The position numbers and the translations under genes are program-made. Of a stretch of DNA of 64,000 bases, positions 10,836 through 19,308 are shown piece by piece (the stretch's first letter is position 1; each line of letters starts with the position of its first letter). This DNA comes from Corallococcus macrosporus (GTDB lineage Bacteria; Myxococcota; Myxococcia; Myxococcales; Myxococcaceae), in assembly GCF_017302985.1 (NCBI RefSeq), contig NZ_JAFIMU010000010.1, positions 476,957-540,956 on the forward strand, read 5' to 3'. Under the pieces are notes generated by a model. It made no database searches, was not told the origin of the DNA, and saw only the letters and a program-made list of their open reading frames with translations.

Positions 10836-11231
10836 TCAGGCGCGGTTGGCGATGGTCTTCGGCGGCAGCTTGAGGACCTGGCCCACCTTGATGTGGTCCG
10901 GGTCCTTGAGCTGATCCTTGTTGGCCTCGAAGATCTTCGGGTACAGCTTCATGTCCCCGTAGATGTCCTTGGCCAGCTTGCTGAGCGTGTCGCCGGACTT
11001 CACGGTGTACAGGCCGTAGGGCTCGGCGTGGGTCACGGTGAGCATGACCATGATCTCGTCGTTCCACTTCGGGTGCTTCGCCTTGATCTGATCCCACATG
11101 CGATCGCGGTCGAAGGCGTGGTCCACGGAGCCCTTGATGACGAGCTTGCCGTTCTCCTCGCGCGTTTCGATCTTCGCGCCCACGCTCTTCGCCACGTCCA
11201 GCACGTCCTGGTAGTCGTTCTGCAACGCCAT
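10836..11231 (-). CDS. BON-like plus LysM domain protein (Kbp/YgaU-like)
   Basis: 131 residues. The N-terminal half (about 10-70) looks like a BON domain (VIKGSVD segment). The C-terminal half (about 75-125) is a LysM domain with YTVKSGDTLSKLAKDIYGD and the closing VGQVLKLP. This two-domain layout and size are those of E. coli YgaU (Kbp), a potassium-binding stress protein. No signal peptide is seen, which also fits YgaU. The LysM fold would suggest peptidoglycan binding, but a cytoplasmic role as in Kbp is as likely. Confidence 0.8.
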   Translation of the reverse strand: MALQNDYQDVLDVAKSVGAKIETREENGKLVIKGSVDHAFDRDRMWDQIKAKHPKWNDEIMVMLTVTHAEPYGLYTVKSGDTLSKLAKDIYGDMKLYPKIFEANKDQLKDPDHIKVGQVLKLPPKTIANRA

Positions 11232-11341
11232 TCGCGTCCTCCTGCTCGTGAGGCGGCGAACTCAAGCACCCCACCCGCGCACGGTGCCGGCTGGACGCGA
11301 AGGGCCTGAACGAAGCTCAACAGTGCGGCGGCGGAAGCTGT

Positions 11342-12292
11342 TCAGAGCACCACGTCCGAGCCGGGCCCCGGCTCGGCCTTCAGGGCCTCGGGCGGTGAGA
11401 AGGTGCCGTCCGGGCGCAGCTCGCGCAGGACCTCCTCCCGGCTCAGGCGCACGGCGCGGATGGTGCCGTCGGGCGACAGCGCGTAGACGCAGTCCTGGTC
11501 CGCCGCGCCGACGAAGAGGCCGCCCAGCGCGGGATAGAGCATCACCAGCGCGAGCTCCGTCTCCAGCGGTCCCGGAAAGAGCACGTGCGCGTGCGCGGAG
11601 AAGGGAGGCACCTCCCCGTCCGCGTCGGGCGCGACGGACACGGGGATGAGCCCCTGATGCAGCGGCAGCTCCTGGAGCTGCTGGCGGCCGTCCTTGCTGA
11701 ACTTGAAGCGGAAGTCGCCGCCCAGCAGGTACAGGTTCGAGTCATCGAAGCCCTGGAGCACGTACACGGTGATGCCGCCGTCCTCCTCCACGACGACGGG
11801 GTTGAGCTGCTTGCGGCCGTGCACCTGGAAGACGCGCTCGCAGGCGGCGCTCACCGCGCGGGCCAGTGCGTCCATGCCTTCGGGCAGGGACTCCACGGGG
11901 AAGTCCTCCATCTCGCCGGAGAACTCGATGGGCGCGCGGTATGCGTACGCGGGGACGAACGCGTCCTGCGGGTTGAAGCGGCCGAAGACGGCGTACCAGG
12001 CGTTGCCGCGCGGCACGGTGAAGAACCAGTTCATCCGCGAGCGGTCCAGGTCCGGACGCGCGAGCAGCAGGTCCGTGGCGCGGATGGCGCCCTGCTCCGA
12101 CTCGACGATGTACTGGGCGCGCTTCTGCACGCGCTGGAGCTCCGCGTCCGCCACCAGCACCACCGACGACTCGGCCTCGTCCGGCGCGTCCACCGGGGCC
12201 TGCCGCGCCGTCACCGCGGCCTCGGTCGCGCTGGAGTGCGCGCGGCAGCCAGCGGTCAGGAAGACGAGGGCGACGAGCAGGCTGCGAAACAT
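11342..12292 (-). CDS. Lipoprotein of unknown function
   Basis: 316 residues from ATG 12292, which has GGGAG just upstream and begins a lipoprotein signal with lipobox FLTAGC. The 23-codon longer frame to 12361 is not used because it places the signal peptide internally. The mature protein is a mixed alpha/beta chain, with VYVLQGFDDSNLYLLGGD and RFKFSKDG in the middle. I recognise no domain. It lies between the LysM gene and a small periplasmic protein gene, all on the minus strand, with gaps of about 80-110 bp. Confidence 0.75.
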   Translation of the reverse strand: MFRSLLVALVFLTAGCRAHSSATEAAVTARQAPVDAPDEAESSVVLVADAELQRVQKRAQYIVESEQGAIRATDLLLARPDLDRSRMNWFFTVPRGNAWYAVFGRFNPQDAFVPAYAYRAPIEFSGEMEDFPVESLPEGMDALARAVSAACERVFQVHGRKQLNPVVVEEDGGITVYVLQGFDDSNLYLLGGDFRFKFSKDGRQQLQELPLHQGLIPVSVAPDADGEVPPFSAHAHVLFPGPLETELALVMLYPALGGLFVGAADQDCVYALSPDGTIRAVRLSREEVLRELRPDGTFSPPEALKAEPGPGSDVVL

Positions 12293-12311
12293 GGGGGCTC
12301 CCGCGGACGAA

Positions 12312-12344
12312 AGGGCCCGGTCAGTCTGTGCCGGCCGGGGCCCT
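12312..12344 (-). terminator. GC-rich hairpin downstream of the small periplasmic gene
   Basis: Arms AGGGCCC (12312-12318) and GGGGCCCT (12337-12344) pair around a GC-rich loop. Read on the minus strand the hairpin is followed by CCTTTCG, a weak U tract. It lies between the end of the 12375-12758 gene and the start of the next minus-strand gene, a sensible place for a terminator. Confidence 0.45.
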
Positions 12345-12374
12345 CGCGTCACGTCCCCCACTCACGGCGGGACC

Positions 12375-12758
12375 TCAGGCGCCCTGCTGCGTGGGCGCCA
12401 GCGCCGCGCGGATCTTCTGCTTCAGGGCCTTGCGGCGCTCCTTGAACTGCGCGCGCTGGGTCTCGTCCACCTGGCCGTTGGCGGCGGCGCGGGCGGCCTT
12501 CATCTCCTCGTGGAGCTGCTTCGCCTCCGCCTTGAAGCTGTCCGCCTGGGCCTGCGTCAGGCGCCCTTCCGCGACCTGCTTGTCCAGGCGGTGCTCCATG
12601 CGGCCGAACCTGTGGCCTCCGCCGTGCTTGCCCCGGCGTCCCTCGCACTGGCCCGCCGTGTTGGCGGAGCCGGACGGCGCGGCCGTCTGGGCGAGCACGG
12701 GCACGGCGAGGAGCAGCGTGGCGACGGCGGTACCGCGAAGCATGGACTTGAGCGACAT
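12375..12758 (-). CDS. Small periplasmic helical protein, Spy/CpxP-like in layout
   Basis: 127 residues with a cleavable signal peptide (1-23, VLAQ). The mature protein is almost entirely helical and charged: a His/Gly-rich start, then LTQAQADSFKAEAKQLHEEM and QFKERRKALKQKI. The LTxxQ-like stretch and the helical periplasmic layout recall the Spy/CpxP chaperone family and metal-sensing CnrR-like proteins, but the match is weak. The His-rich segment could bind metal. Function remains unproven. Confidence 0.7.
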   Translation of the reverse strand: MSLKSMLRGTAVATLLLAVPVLAQTAAPSGSANTAGQCEGRRGKHGGGHRFGRMEHRLDKQVAEGRLTQAQADSFKAEAKQLHEEMKAARAAANGQVDETQRAQFKERRKALKQKIRAALAPTQQGA

Positions 12759-12875
12759 GGTGTGTGGACTCCGGGTTCAGGTCAAAACGCGCCGGGAGCA
12801 GCCGTGCCGCCTGCTTCCCGTCGCGCTCTGACACTCAAGACCCCGGAGCCCGCCGAAGGTTAAATCGCCCTGTTT

Positions 12876-13673
12876 TCACAGCCGCGAGGCGGGCTTCAGG
12901 GCACGCGTGGCCATGAAGGTGGACAGGAACGTGGAGAGCAGGTCCTTCGTCCCCTCGTACTTGTCCTCGAACAGGTGCGTGAGCACGAAGCCCGCGTCCA
13001 GCTGTCCGCCCAGCTGATCCTCCAGCGAGTGTCCCACGCACATGGGCTCGTCCTTGTCCATGTAGCGGCGGCGCTCCTCGTCCGTGAGGCTGGTGAAGTC
13101 GGAGTACGGCATCGGGTACTTCAGCCGCATCACGCCCTTCTCCTCCTCGGCCGGATCGAAGAGGTAGCGCACCGGGTTGCAGATGCCGGACAGGAGCACG
13201 CCTCCTGGACGCAGCACGCGGAAGGCCTCGCGCCACACGGAGCGGATCTCCTCCGCGAAGCAGTTGGAGCACGGGTGGAAGATGAGGTCGAAGCTCCCGT
13301 CGGCGAACGCGGACAGGTCCCGCATGTCGCCCTCCACGTACTTCATCTCCAGGCCCTCGCGCTCGGCGACCTTCCGGTCCTGCGCCAGCTGCGCGGGCGA
13401 GTTGTCGAACACGGTGACGCGCGCTCCCGCCGCCGCGAACACCGGGCACTGCTGACCGCCCGCGCTCGCCAGGCCCAGCAGGTCCTTGCCCTTCAGGTCC
13501 CCGAACCACGCGCGCGGCACGGGCTTCGTCGGGGTGAGCACCACGCTCCAGTCACCCCGTCGCGCGGCGGCGATGACCTCCGGGGCCACCGGCAGCGTCC
13601 ACTTGTTGCCCCGGCCCACCTCGCCGTTCCACGCCTCGCGGTTGTACGTCCGCACGTCCAGTTCAGTCTTCAT
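12876..13673 (-). CDS. Class I SAM-dependent methyltransferase
   Basis: 265 residues from ATG 13673. Motif I is LLGLASAGGQQ, followed by the acidic strand VTVFDNSPAQL, MKYVEGDMRDL and the FDLIFHPCSNCF motif IV, giving a complete Rossmann-type methyltransferase core. The substrate cannot be told from sequence. The start overlaps the 3' end of the upstream SDR gene by 11 nt, so the two are probably translated from one mRNA. The longer frame to 13718 would overlap the SDR by 56 nt and is less likely. Confidence 0.85.
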   Translation of the reverse strand: MKTELDVRTYNREAWNGEVGRGNKWTLPVAPEVIAAARRGDWSVVLTPTKPVPRAWFGDLKGKDLLGLASAGGQQCPVFAAAGARVTVFDNSPAQLAQDRKVAEREGLEMKYVEGDMRDLSAFADGSFDLIFHPCSNCFAEEIRSVWREAFRVLRPGGVLLSGICNPVRYLFDPAEEEKGVMRLKYPMPYSDFTSLTDEERRRYMDKDEPMCVGHSLEDQLGGQLDAGFVLTHLFEDKYEGTKDLLSTFLSTFMATRALKPASRL

Positions 13674-14439
13674 GCAGCACCCGTCCTTCCATGCCTCCAG
13701 CCACGGTGACGACCTCACCCGTCACGTGGCCGGAGATGCGATCCGACGCGAGCGTCACCACGACGCGCGCCACGTCCTCCGGCTGCCCCACCTTGCGCAG
13801 CGGCATCGTCCGCGTGACGCGGCCGACGAACTCCGGGTCCACCAATTTGGCGCGGTTGCGGTCCACTTCCGTCCAGCCCGGGCACACCACGTTCACGCGG
13901 CCCATGGGGGCAATGCGGTGCAGCTCGTTCTTCAGGCTCTTCACGAAGCCGGCCGCGAGCGCGCCCTTCGCCGCCGCGTAGTCCGTGTGGCCCGCCTCGC
14001 CGAAGAGGCCCGCCGTGGAGCTGATGATGACGATGGTGCCCATGCGCGTCGTCTCCACGTGGCGCAGGAACGCGCGGCAGCTCAGGAACACGCTGTCCAG
14101 GTTCTGCGCCAGCGTGCGGCGCCAGCGCTCCAGCGACATCGTCCACAGCGGCTCGTCGGGCGCGGGATACACGCCGGTGTTGCAGACCAGCACTTCCAGC
14201 CGGCCCAGGTCCTTCACCGCCAGGGGCACCAGCGCGTCCACGTCCGCCTCCACCGTGAGGTCCGCGCGAACCGACGTGCCGCCCACCTCGCGCGCGAGCG
14301 CCGCCGCCTTCTCCTGGCTGCGGTGGTAGTGCACCGCCACCTTCGCGCCTTCACCCGCGAACGCGCGCACCAGCGCGGAGCCGATGCCGCCCGCGCCGCC
14401 CGTCACCAGCACACCCTTGCCCTGCAGTCCCGTGTCCAT
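13663..14439 (-). CDS. Short-chain dehydrogenase/reductase (FabG-like)
   Basis: 258 residues, a classical SDR. The cofactor site is TGGAGGIG near residues 14-21, the structural motif is VCNTGVYP (NxG type) near 85-92, the catalytic Ser is in IISSTAGLFG, and the YxxxK pair is in DYAAAKGAL near 150. The C-terminal GEVVTVAGGM is the usual SDR ending. It probably reduces a ketone or 3-oxoacyl substrate with NAD(P)H. It overlaps the downstream methyltransferase gene by 11 nt. Confidence 0.9.
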   Translation of the reverse strand: MDTGLQGKGVLVTGGAGGIGSALVRAFAGEGAKVAVHYHRSQEKAAALAREVGGTSVRADLTVEADVDALVPLAVKDLGRLEVLVCNTGVYPAPDEPLWTMSLERWRRTLAQNLDSVFLSCRAFLRHVETTRMGTIVIISSTAGLFGEAGHTDYAAAKGALAAGFVKSLKNELHRIAPMGRVNVVCPGWTEVDRNRAKLVDPEFVGRVTRTMPLRKVGQPEDVARVVVTLASDRISGHVTGEVVTVAGGMEGRVLHED

Positions 14440-14603
14440 CGCTTCGCGACTCCCCGTGGGCTCCCGTCAGGCCGGGAGGAATGCGCGGCATGATGCCCGA
14501 GCCGTCCCGGGGGGACAGCCGGATGAACAGGCGGTGTCCGCGGGTGCGCTGCGTGCCGGGCAGCGAGACGAAATGCGCGCCGGACTCCTGACAGGACTTC
14601 GCG

Positions 14604-15230
14604 CTAGGGCGTGGACAGCCGCGCGCGGATGCCCGCGACCAACAGGTCCAACCCGAAGGCGAAGCGCCGCTCGAAGTCGCGGTCCAGGATGGCGTCCACC
14701 GCGCCGGCCGCGTGGGGATAGCGCGCAGAGGCGAGCTGGCGCAGTGCCCCTTCCCGCTCCCGCGCTTCGGCGTCCTGCGCGGTGAAGCCCTGCTCCTCGA
14801 TGGTGAAGCCCAGCACGTAGTCGAGCACCGTGAACGCCGCCCAGCCCGCTGCCCGCGAGTCGAGCCCCGCTCGCGTCAGCGCGCCAATGACGGTGTCGGA
14901 GACGCGCAGCGTGTGCTCGGACACCACGAGGGTGCCGGCGTAGACGCGGGCGCCGTCCCGGTGAGCCAGGAACGCGCGCCGCAGCTCCTGCGCCACGGTG
15001 CGCACCACCGGCTCCCACGGCGAGTCCGCCGTCAGCGTCCTCGCCACGTCCTGCACCAGCGTGTCCGCCATCGCGTCCAGCAGGGCCTGCTTGCCCGGGA
15101 AGTGCCAGTACAGCGACGGCGCCTGGATGGAGAGCGCCTTCGCCAGCACGCGCATCGTGAGGCCCTCCAGGCCGTGCTCGTCCAGCAGCGTCCACGCCGC
15201 CGCCACCACCTGCTCCCGCTGGATTCGCAT
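14604..15230 (-). CDS. TetR-family repressor, TetR class (TetR_C domain)
   Basis: 208 residues. The N-terminal helix-turn-helix includes GLTMRVLAKALSIQAPSLYWHF (given here only as positions 24-45 of the protein), the pattern of tetracycline-repressor-class TetR proteins, and the C-terminal ligand domain is of the TetR_C type. It is divergent from an FAD monooxygenase, the arrangement seen for tetracycline or polyketide-inactivating TetX-like enzymes. It probably represses both genes through the two palindromes at 15260-15293 and is released by the enzyme's substrate or a related aromatic compound. Confidence 0.9.
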   Translation of the reverse strand: MRIQREQVVAAAWTLLDEHGLEGLTMRVLAKALSIQAPSLYWHFPGKQALLDAMADTLVQDVARTLTADSPWEPVVRTVAQELRRAFLAHRDGARVYAGTLVVSEHTLRVSDTVIGALTRAGLDSRAAGWAAFTVLDYVLGFTIEEQGFTAQDAEAREREGALRQLASARYPHAAGAVDAILDRDFERRFAFGLDLLVAGIRARLSTP

Positions 15231-15259
15231 GCCCTGGAAGGCCCTCGCTGGCTTGACAA

Positions 15260-15293
15260 ACTAACAGCGTTAGTCGATCCCTAACAACGTTAG
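15260..15293. promoter_or_regulatory. Tandem palindromic TetR operators
   Basis: Two perfect-arm palindromes, CTAAC-AGC-GTTAG (15261-15273) and CTAAC-AAC-GTTAG (15281-15293), with centres 20 bp apart, about two helical turns. They sit in the divergent gap between the TetR gene (start 15230) and the monooxygenase (start 15322). A TTGACA element at 15253-15258 abuts the first site. Position, symmetry and spacing are what is expected for a repressor dimer pair controlling both promoters. Confidence 0.85.
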
Positions 15294-15321
15294 TTTGACG
15301 CCTTCGGGCGGGAGGTCGGTC

Positions 15322-16764
15322 ATGGCGGAGGTCCTGGATGTGGCGGTGGTGGGAGGAGGTCCCACCGGGCTGTGGCTCGCGTGCGAGCTGGCGCTGGCGG
15401 GGGTTCGGGTGGAGGTGTTCGAGCGGCGCACGGAGGCCGTGCGCGAGTCGCGGGCGCTGACGCTGCACCCGCGCTCGCTGGAGGTGCTGGCGCTGCGTGG
15501 GCTGGAGGGGCGGTTCCTGGCGCGGGGGCGGCCGCTGCCCACCGGGCACTTCGCGATGCTCGACACGCGCCTGGACTTCAGCGTCCTGGACACGCGCTTC
15601 CCCTACACGCTGTTCCTTCCGCAGGCGGTGACGGAGGCCCTGCTGGAGGAACGGGCGCGGGAGCTGGGTGTGGCCGTGCGGCGCGGCCATACGGTGGAGG
15701 CCCTGCGGCAGGACGGCGAAGGCGTGGACCTGGAGGGCGCCACGGCTGCGGGCACCTTCCGGATCCGCGCGCGCTTCGTGGTGGGCGCGGACGGGGCCCG
15801 GAGCGCGGTGCGGAGGCTGGCGGGCATCCCGTTCCCGGGGACGGACGTGACGCGCACGGCGATGCTGGGGGACGTGACGTTGGGCTCGCCACCGGCACAA
15901 CCCGCCATCGGCATCGCGAACGAACGGGGCGGCGTGATGGTGGTGCCCATGGCCCCAGGCGTCCACCGCCTCGTCGTGAATGATCCGCTCCGGGAGAAGG
16001 CGCCGGTCCGCGAGCCCGTCACGCTGGAGGAGCTGAGGGAGTGCACGCTGCGCATCGCGGGCACGGACTTCGGGATGCGGGACCCACAGTGGCTGTCCCG
16101 CTTCGGCAACGAGACGCGGCTCGCGGAGCGCTATCGCGACGGGCGCGTGCTGCTGGCGGGGGATGCCGCTCACATCCACTTCCCGGCGGGAGGCCAGGGG
16201 CTCAACGTTGGCCTACAGGACGCGATGAACCTGGGGTGGAAGCTCGCGGCGGTGGTGAAGGATGGCGCGCCGGAGGCACTGCTCGACAGCTACTCGCGCG
16301 AACGACGTCCGGTGGGTGAAGCGCTGATCCACAACACGCTCGCGCAGACCGCGCTCATGGGCGCCACGCGGGAGACACTGGCCCTGCGCGCGATGATGAG
16401 CGACCTGCTTCGTGAGCCCCGGCTGAACCGCCAGCTCGCGGACAACATCGGGGCGCTCGACGTCGCGTACGCGCCGCTGGAAGTACCCGCGCCGGAGGTG
16501 TCGTTGCTCCCGGAATGGAGCGGCCGGCGGTTGAGCGACATGGAGCTTGGCACGGACACGCGGCTCTACGCGGCGCTGCACCCGGGCCGTTGGCTGCTGC
16601 TGGGCCTGGGCGAGGACGCCTCCCGCCCCCTGCCCCGCTGGGAACCCGGCTGGCCCTCACAGGTGACGACGCTGCGCGCACGCGTGGGGCGCGCAGATCT
16701 CGAAGGCGTGGGCGGCATGCTGGTGCGCCCGGACGGCCACGTCGGCTGGGCGTGGGCCGCCTGA
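15322..16764 (+). CDS. FAD-dependent aromatic monooxygenase (PHBH/TetX-like)
   Basis: 480 residues from ATG 15322, which has GGGAGG 8 nt upstream. The FAD Rossmann motif is VVGGGPTGLWLACELA near residues 8-23; the DG motif is VVGADGARSAVR; and the second FAD motif is LLAGDAAHIHFPAGGQGLNVGLQDA. The C-terminal portion matches the thioredoxin-like tail of group A polyketide or phenol hydroxylases (MLVRPDGHVGWAW). It hydroxylates an aromatic or polyketide substrate with NAD(P)H and O2. It is controlled by the divergent TetR protein, so a role in detoxifying an aromatic antibiotic is plausible. Confidence 0.92.
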   Translation: MAEVLDVAVVGGGPTGLWLACELALAGVRVEVFERRTEAVRESRALTLHPRSLEVLALRGLEGRFLARGRPLPTGHFAMLDTRLDFSVLDTRFPYTLFLPQAVTEALLEERARELGVAVRRGHTVEALRQDGEGVDLEGATAAGTFRIRARFVVGADGARSAVRRLAGIPFPGTDVTRTAMLGDVTLGSPPAQPAIGIANERGGVMVVPMAPGVHRLVVNDPLREKAPVREPVTLEELRECTLRIAGTDFGMRDPQWLSRFGNETRLAERYRDGRVLLAGDAAHIHFPAGGQGLNVGLQDAMNLGWKLAAVVKDGAPEALLDSYSRERRPVGEALIHNTLAQTALMGATRETLALRAMMSDLLREPRLNRQLADNIGALDVAYAPLEVPAPEVSLLPEWSGRRLSDMELGTDTRLYAALHPGRWLLLGLGEDASRPLPRWEPGWPSQVTTLRARVGRADLEGVGGMLVRPDGHVGWAWAA

Positions 16765-16771
16765 AACACGC

Positions 16772-16801
16772 GGGCCCGGGGCGTCGTCCGCTTCCGGGCC
16801 T
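16772..16801. terminator. Shared hairpin between convergent genes
   Basis: GGCCCGG (16773-16779) pairs with CCGGGCC (16794-16800), with an additional G-T pair outside. There is no U tract. It lies in the 49 bp between the convergent ends of the monooxygenase and kce and may serve both directions. Confidence 0.4.
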
Positions 16802-16813
16802 CGCGTCGAAGTC

Positions 16814-17641
16814 TCAGCCCAGGCGCAGGAGCTGCCGGGCCTGTTCGGGGGTCGCGAGTTCGCGGCCGGCGGCACGGGCCCGCTTCGCGGCCTCCGCCAC
16901 CAGCTCGAAGTTGCCCTTCGCGAGCACGCCCTTGGACACGTAGATGTTGTCCTCCAGACCCACGCGCGCGTTGCCGCCGCGCTTCGCGGCCTCCTCCACG
17001 AACGGGAGCTGCTGGCGCCCCACGCCCGCCACCGTCCAGGAGCTTCCCTCCGGCAGCGCGGCGATCATGAAGTCCAACACCTCCGGCCGCGCCTGGAGCG
17101 TGCCCGGCACGCCCAGCACGAAGTCGAAGTGCGCCGGCAGGTCCACCAGCCCTTCCTTCGCCAGGTAGCGCGCCTCGTCGATCATCCCAACGTCGAAGCA
17201 CTCCAGCTCCGGCTTGAGACCGATGCTCTTGATGCGCTTCGCGATGTCGCGCACCAGCGGCCGGGGATTCCAAAATACTTCCTCCCCGAAGTTCACCGTG
17301 CCCGTGGTGAGCGTGGCCATGTCAGGCTTGTCCGCGCCCGTGAGCGTCAGCCCGCCGCACCGCTCGTTCACGTCCATGCCCACCGCGCCGCCGGTGGACA
17401 CCTGGATGAGCACGTCCGTGCGCTTGCGGATGGCGCGGATGGCCGCGCGGAACAGCTCCGCGTCCTGCGACGGCTTGCCCTCCGCCGTCCGCACGTGGAT
17501 GTGCACCATCGCCGCGCCGGCCTCGCGGCACTTCGCCGCGTCTTCCGCGATCTCCTCCGCAGTGATGGGCAGGTACGGCGTCTGCTCGCGCGTCGTCTCC
17601 GCGCCCACCAGGGCGGCGGTGAGGACCATGGGCTTGCTCAT
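16814..17641 (-). CDS. kce: Kce, 3-keto-5-aminohexanoate cleavage enzyme (BKACE family)
   Basis: 275 residues, the usual family length. It condenses and cleaves 3-oxo-5-aminohexanoate with acetyl-CoA to give 3-aminobutyryl-CoA and acetoacetate in lysine fermentation. The BKACE (DUF849) TIM barrel shows the metal-binding VHIHVR pair (His47, His49), STGGAVGM, and GLEDNIY with the third metal ligand Glu near residue 230. The specific assignment to lysine fermentation rests on the neighbours kal, kamE and kamD, since BKACE enzymes act on many beta-keto acids. The ATG overlaps the kal stop by 4 nt (ATGA). Confidence 0.93.
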   Translation of the reverse strand: MSKPMVLTAALVGAETTREQTPYLPITAEEIAEDAAKCREAGAAMVHIHVRTAEGKPSQDAELFRAAIRAIRKRTDVLIQVSTGGAVGMDVNERCGGLTLTGADKPDMATLTTGTVNFGEEVFWNPRPLVRDIAKRIKSIGLKPELECFDVGMIDEARYLAKEGLVDLPAHFDFVLGVPGTLQARPEVLDFMIAALPEGSSWTVAGVGRQQLPFVEEAAKRGGNARVGLEDNIYVSKGVLAKGNFELVAEAAKRARAAGRELATPEQARQLLRLG

Positions 17642-18036
17642 CGCTTCACCCGCTGCTTGTCCTTGGGCACCACGCAGGTGCCCGAAGCGCGGCACACCAC
17701 CACCGCCTCCGGAAGCACGTCCGCCGCCGAGTCGTTCACGTCCGGCCGGGGCTTGATGACCTTGCGAGCCTCGAAGCGCATCTTCCGCGACGTGTTGCCC
17801 GCGGAGACGATCTCCCCTTCCGCCTCGATGAAGTCGCCCGCGTACACCGGGGCCAGGAACTCCACGGAGTCGTAGGCGCGAAACAGCCCCTCGTCCCCGT
17901 CCGAGCGGATGCACAGCTCCGTGGCCACGTCCCCGAACAGACCGAGCATCCGCGCCCCGTCCACCAGGTTGCCGCCGTAGTGCGCGTCATGGCTGCCCAT
18001 GCGCAGCCGCAGTACCGCCTTCGTGCCAGTGCTCAC
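17638..18036 (-). CDS. kal: Kal, 3-aminobutyryl-CoA ammonia-lyase
   Basis: 132 residues. A hotdog-fold lyase that removes ammonia from L-3-aminobutyryl-CoA to give crotonyl-Co[21 protein letters not shown] at residues 9-28 and the following [22 protein letters not shown] are typical of Kal. The start is GTG at 18036, overlapping the kamE stop by 4 nt (GTGA); the longer frame upstream runs antisense-like inside kamE. Overlap by ATGA with kce downstream shows tight coupling. Confidence 0.92.
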   Translation of the reverse strand: MSTGTKAVLRLRMGSHDAHYGGNLVDGARMLGLFGDVATELCIRSDGDEGLFRAYDSVEFLAPVYAGDFIEAEGEIVSAGNTSRKMRFEARKVIKPRPDVNDSAADVLPEAVVVCRASGTCVVPKDKQRVKR

Positions 18037-18818
18037 GTGGGTTCCCCCTGGTAGTGGGAGTCCGCGGACTCCGTGCCCTCTTTCTTCATCACCGCGTGCA
18101 CGATGTAGTTCGCCACGTCCGACGGCTTGGTGCCCGGCCCGAAGCCCGCGTCGAAGCCCAGCTCCAGCGCCAGCTTGTGGTCCACGCGCGGCCCGCCCAA
18201 GAGGAGCAGCGTCTTGCCGTGGATGCCCGCCGCCTTCGCCGCGTCGATGAACTGGCGCGAGTTGTCCTTGTGCACGTCGCGCTGCGTGACGACCTGCGAG
18301 ACGAGGATGGCGTCCGCGTGCTTCGCCATGGCCTTCTTGATGAGGTCCTCGTTGGGCACCTGGCTGCCCAGGTTGAACGCCTCGAAGCCGGGGTAGCGCT
18401 CCAGGCCGTAGTCGCCCGCGTAGCCCTTCATGTTCAGGATGGCGTCGATGCCCACCGTGTGCGTGTCGGTGCCGGTGCACGCGCCGAAGACGACGATGCG
18501 GCGGCGGACCTTCTCCTTGATGAGCGCGTTGAGGTCGTCGAACCCCATCTTGCGCACCACCACCTCCGGCACGTCGATCTCCGCGTAGTCCAGCGTCACG
18601 TTGGAGCGGGCGTAGACGACGAAGAACGTGTACTGGTCCGCGGCGCGCTCGGCGGCGGCCACCTTCACGTCCGTGAAGCCCATCTTCTTCGTGAACTGGG
18701 CGGCGGCCTCCTTGGCCTTCTCCGACAGCGGCACCGGCAGCGTGAACGACAGCTGCACCATGCCGTCGTCGCGACGGTCGCCGTAGGGGCGGATGATCTG
18801 CTTGCTCGGCTTCACCAT
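18033..18818 (-). CDS. kamE: KamE, lysine 5,6-aminomutase beta (B12-binding) subunit
   Basis: 261 residues. Binds adenosylcobalamin and, with KamD and PLP, moves the 6-amino group of beta-lysine to carbon 5. The B12 motif DxHxxG appears as DTHTVG at residues 118-123, inside a Rossmann-like domain with [14 protein letters not shown] and [18 protein letters not shown]. Its start lies 4 nt after the stop of the secreted-protein gene. No genes for the KamB/KamC reactivating proteins known from other bacteria are present in this operon. Confidence 0.96.
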   Translation of the reverse strand: MVKPSKQIIRPYGDRRDDGMVQLSFTLPVPLSEKAKEAAAQFTKKMGFTDVKVAAAERAADQYTFFVVYARSNVTLDYAEIDVPEVVVRKMGFDDLNALIKEKVRRRIVVFGACTGTDTHTVGIDAILNMKGYAGDYGLERYPGFEAFNLGSQVPNEDLIKKAMAKHADAILVSQVVTQRDVHKDNSRQFIDAAKAAGIHGKTLLLLGGPRVDHKLALELGFDAGFGPGTKPSDVANYIVHAVMKKEGTESADSHYQGEPT

Positions 18819-18822
18819 CGAA

Positions 18823-19308
18823 CTACCCCTTCTTGTTCTTGGGCGGCGTGAACGACACGCTGGTGCCCACCTTCTCGGCCACCGCGGCGAAACGGTCCTT
18901 CTTGCCCTGCTCCATGTAGAAGACCACGGACCAGGTCGTCTTCCCGTTGCACCCCACGTACGTCACCGTGTCCACGTTGCCGCTGCCGTCCGGCGCCGCG
19001 TCCGTGTCCGTCTTGGTGGCCGCCGGCTGGCCGCCCACCTTCAGCATGGTCCAGCTGTCGCCGCCGATGTTCGCGAGGATCTTCGTGCGGCACAGCTCCG
19101 CCTTCATGCCCGCGGTCTGCACCGTGCCCACGTCCACCAGGAAGTACGCGTCACCGGAGGGCGCCAGGAACTTCTCCGTGCCGTCCATGTTGGAGCGCGT
19201 CCACGCCGCCGGCGCCTTCAGCGCGATGTTCTTCACCGTGACGCTGCTCAACGCATCCGCGCTGCCGCCCGCGGCCAGCATCACGGCCACGAAAGTACCC
19301 AGGATCAT
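18823..19308 (-). CDS. Small secreted protein inside the kam operon
   Basis: 161 residues with a signal peptide (1-20, ending GSADALS). The mature part is beta-rich, with a pair of Cys residues, NMDGTEKFLAPSGDAYFLVDVGTVQ and VTYVGCNGKTTWSVVFYMEQG. I recognise no family. It overlaps kamD by 4 nt (ATGA) and ends 4 nt before kamE, so it is embedded between the two subunits of one cytoplasmic enzyme. An exported protein in this position is unexpected, and its role is unknown. Codon use looks like its neighbours, so it is not an obvious recent arrival. Confidence 0.85.
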   Translation of the reverse strand: MILGTFVAVMLAAGGSADALSSVTVKNIALKAPAAWTRSNMDGTEKFLAPSGDAYFLVDVGTVQTAGMKAELCRTKILANIGGDSWTMLKVGGQPAATKTDTDAAPDGSGNVDTVTYVGCNGKTTWSVVFYMEQGKKDRFAAVAEKVGTSVSFTPPKNKKG

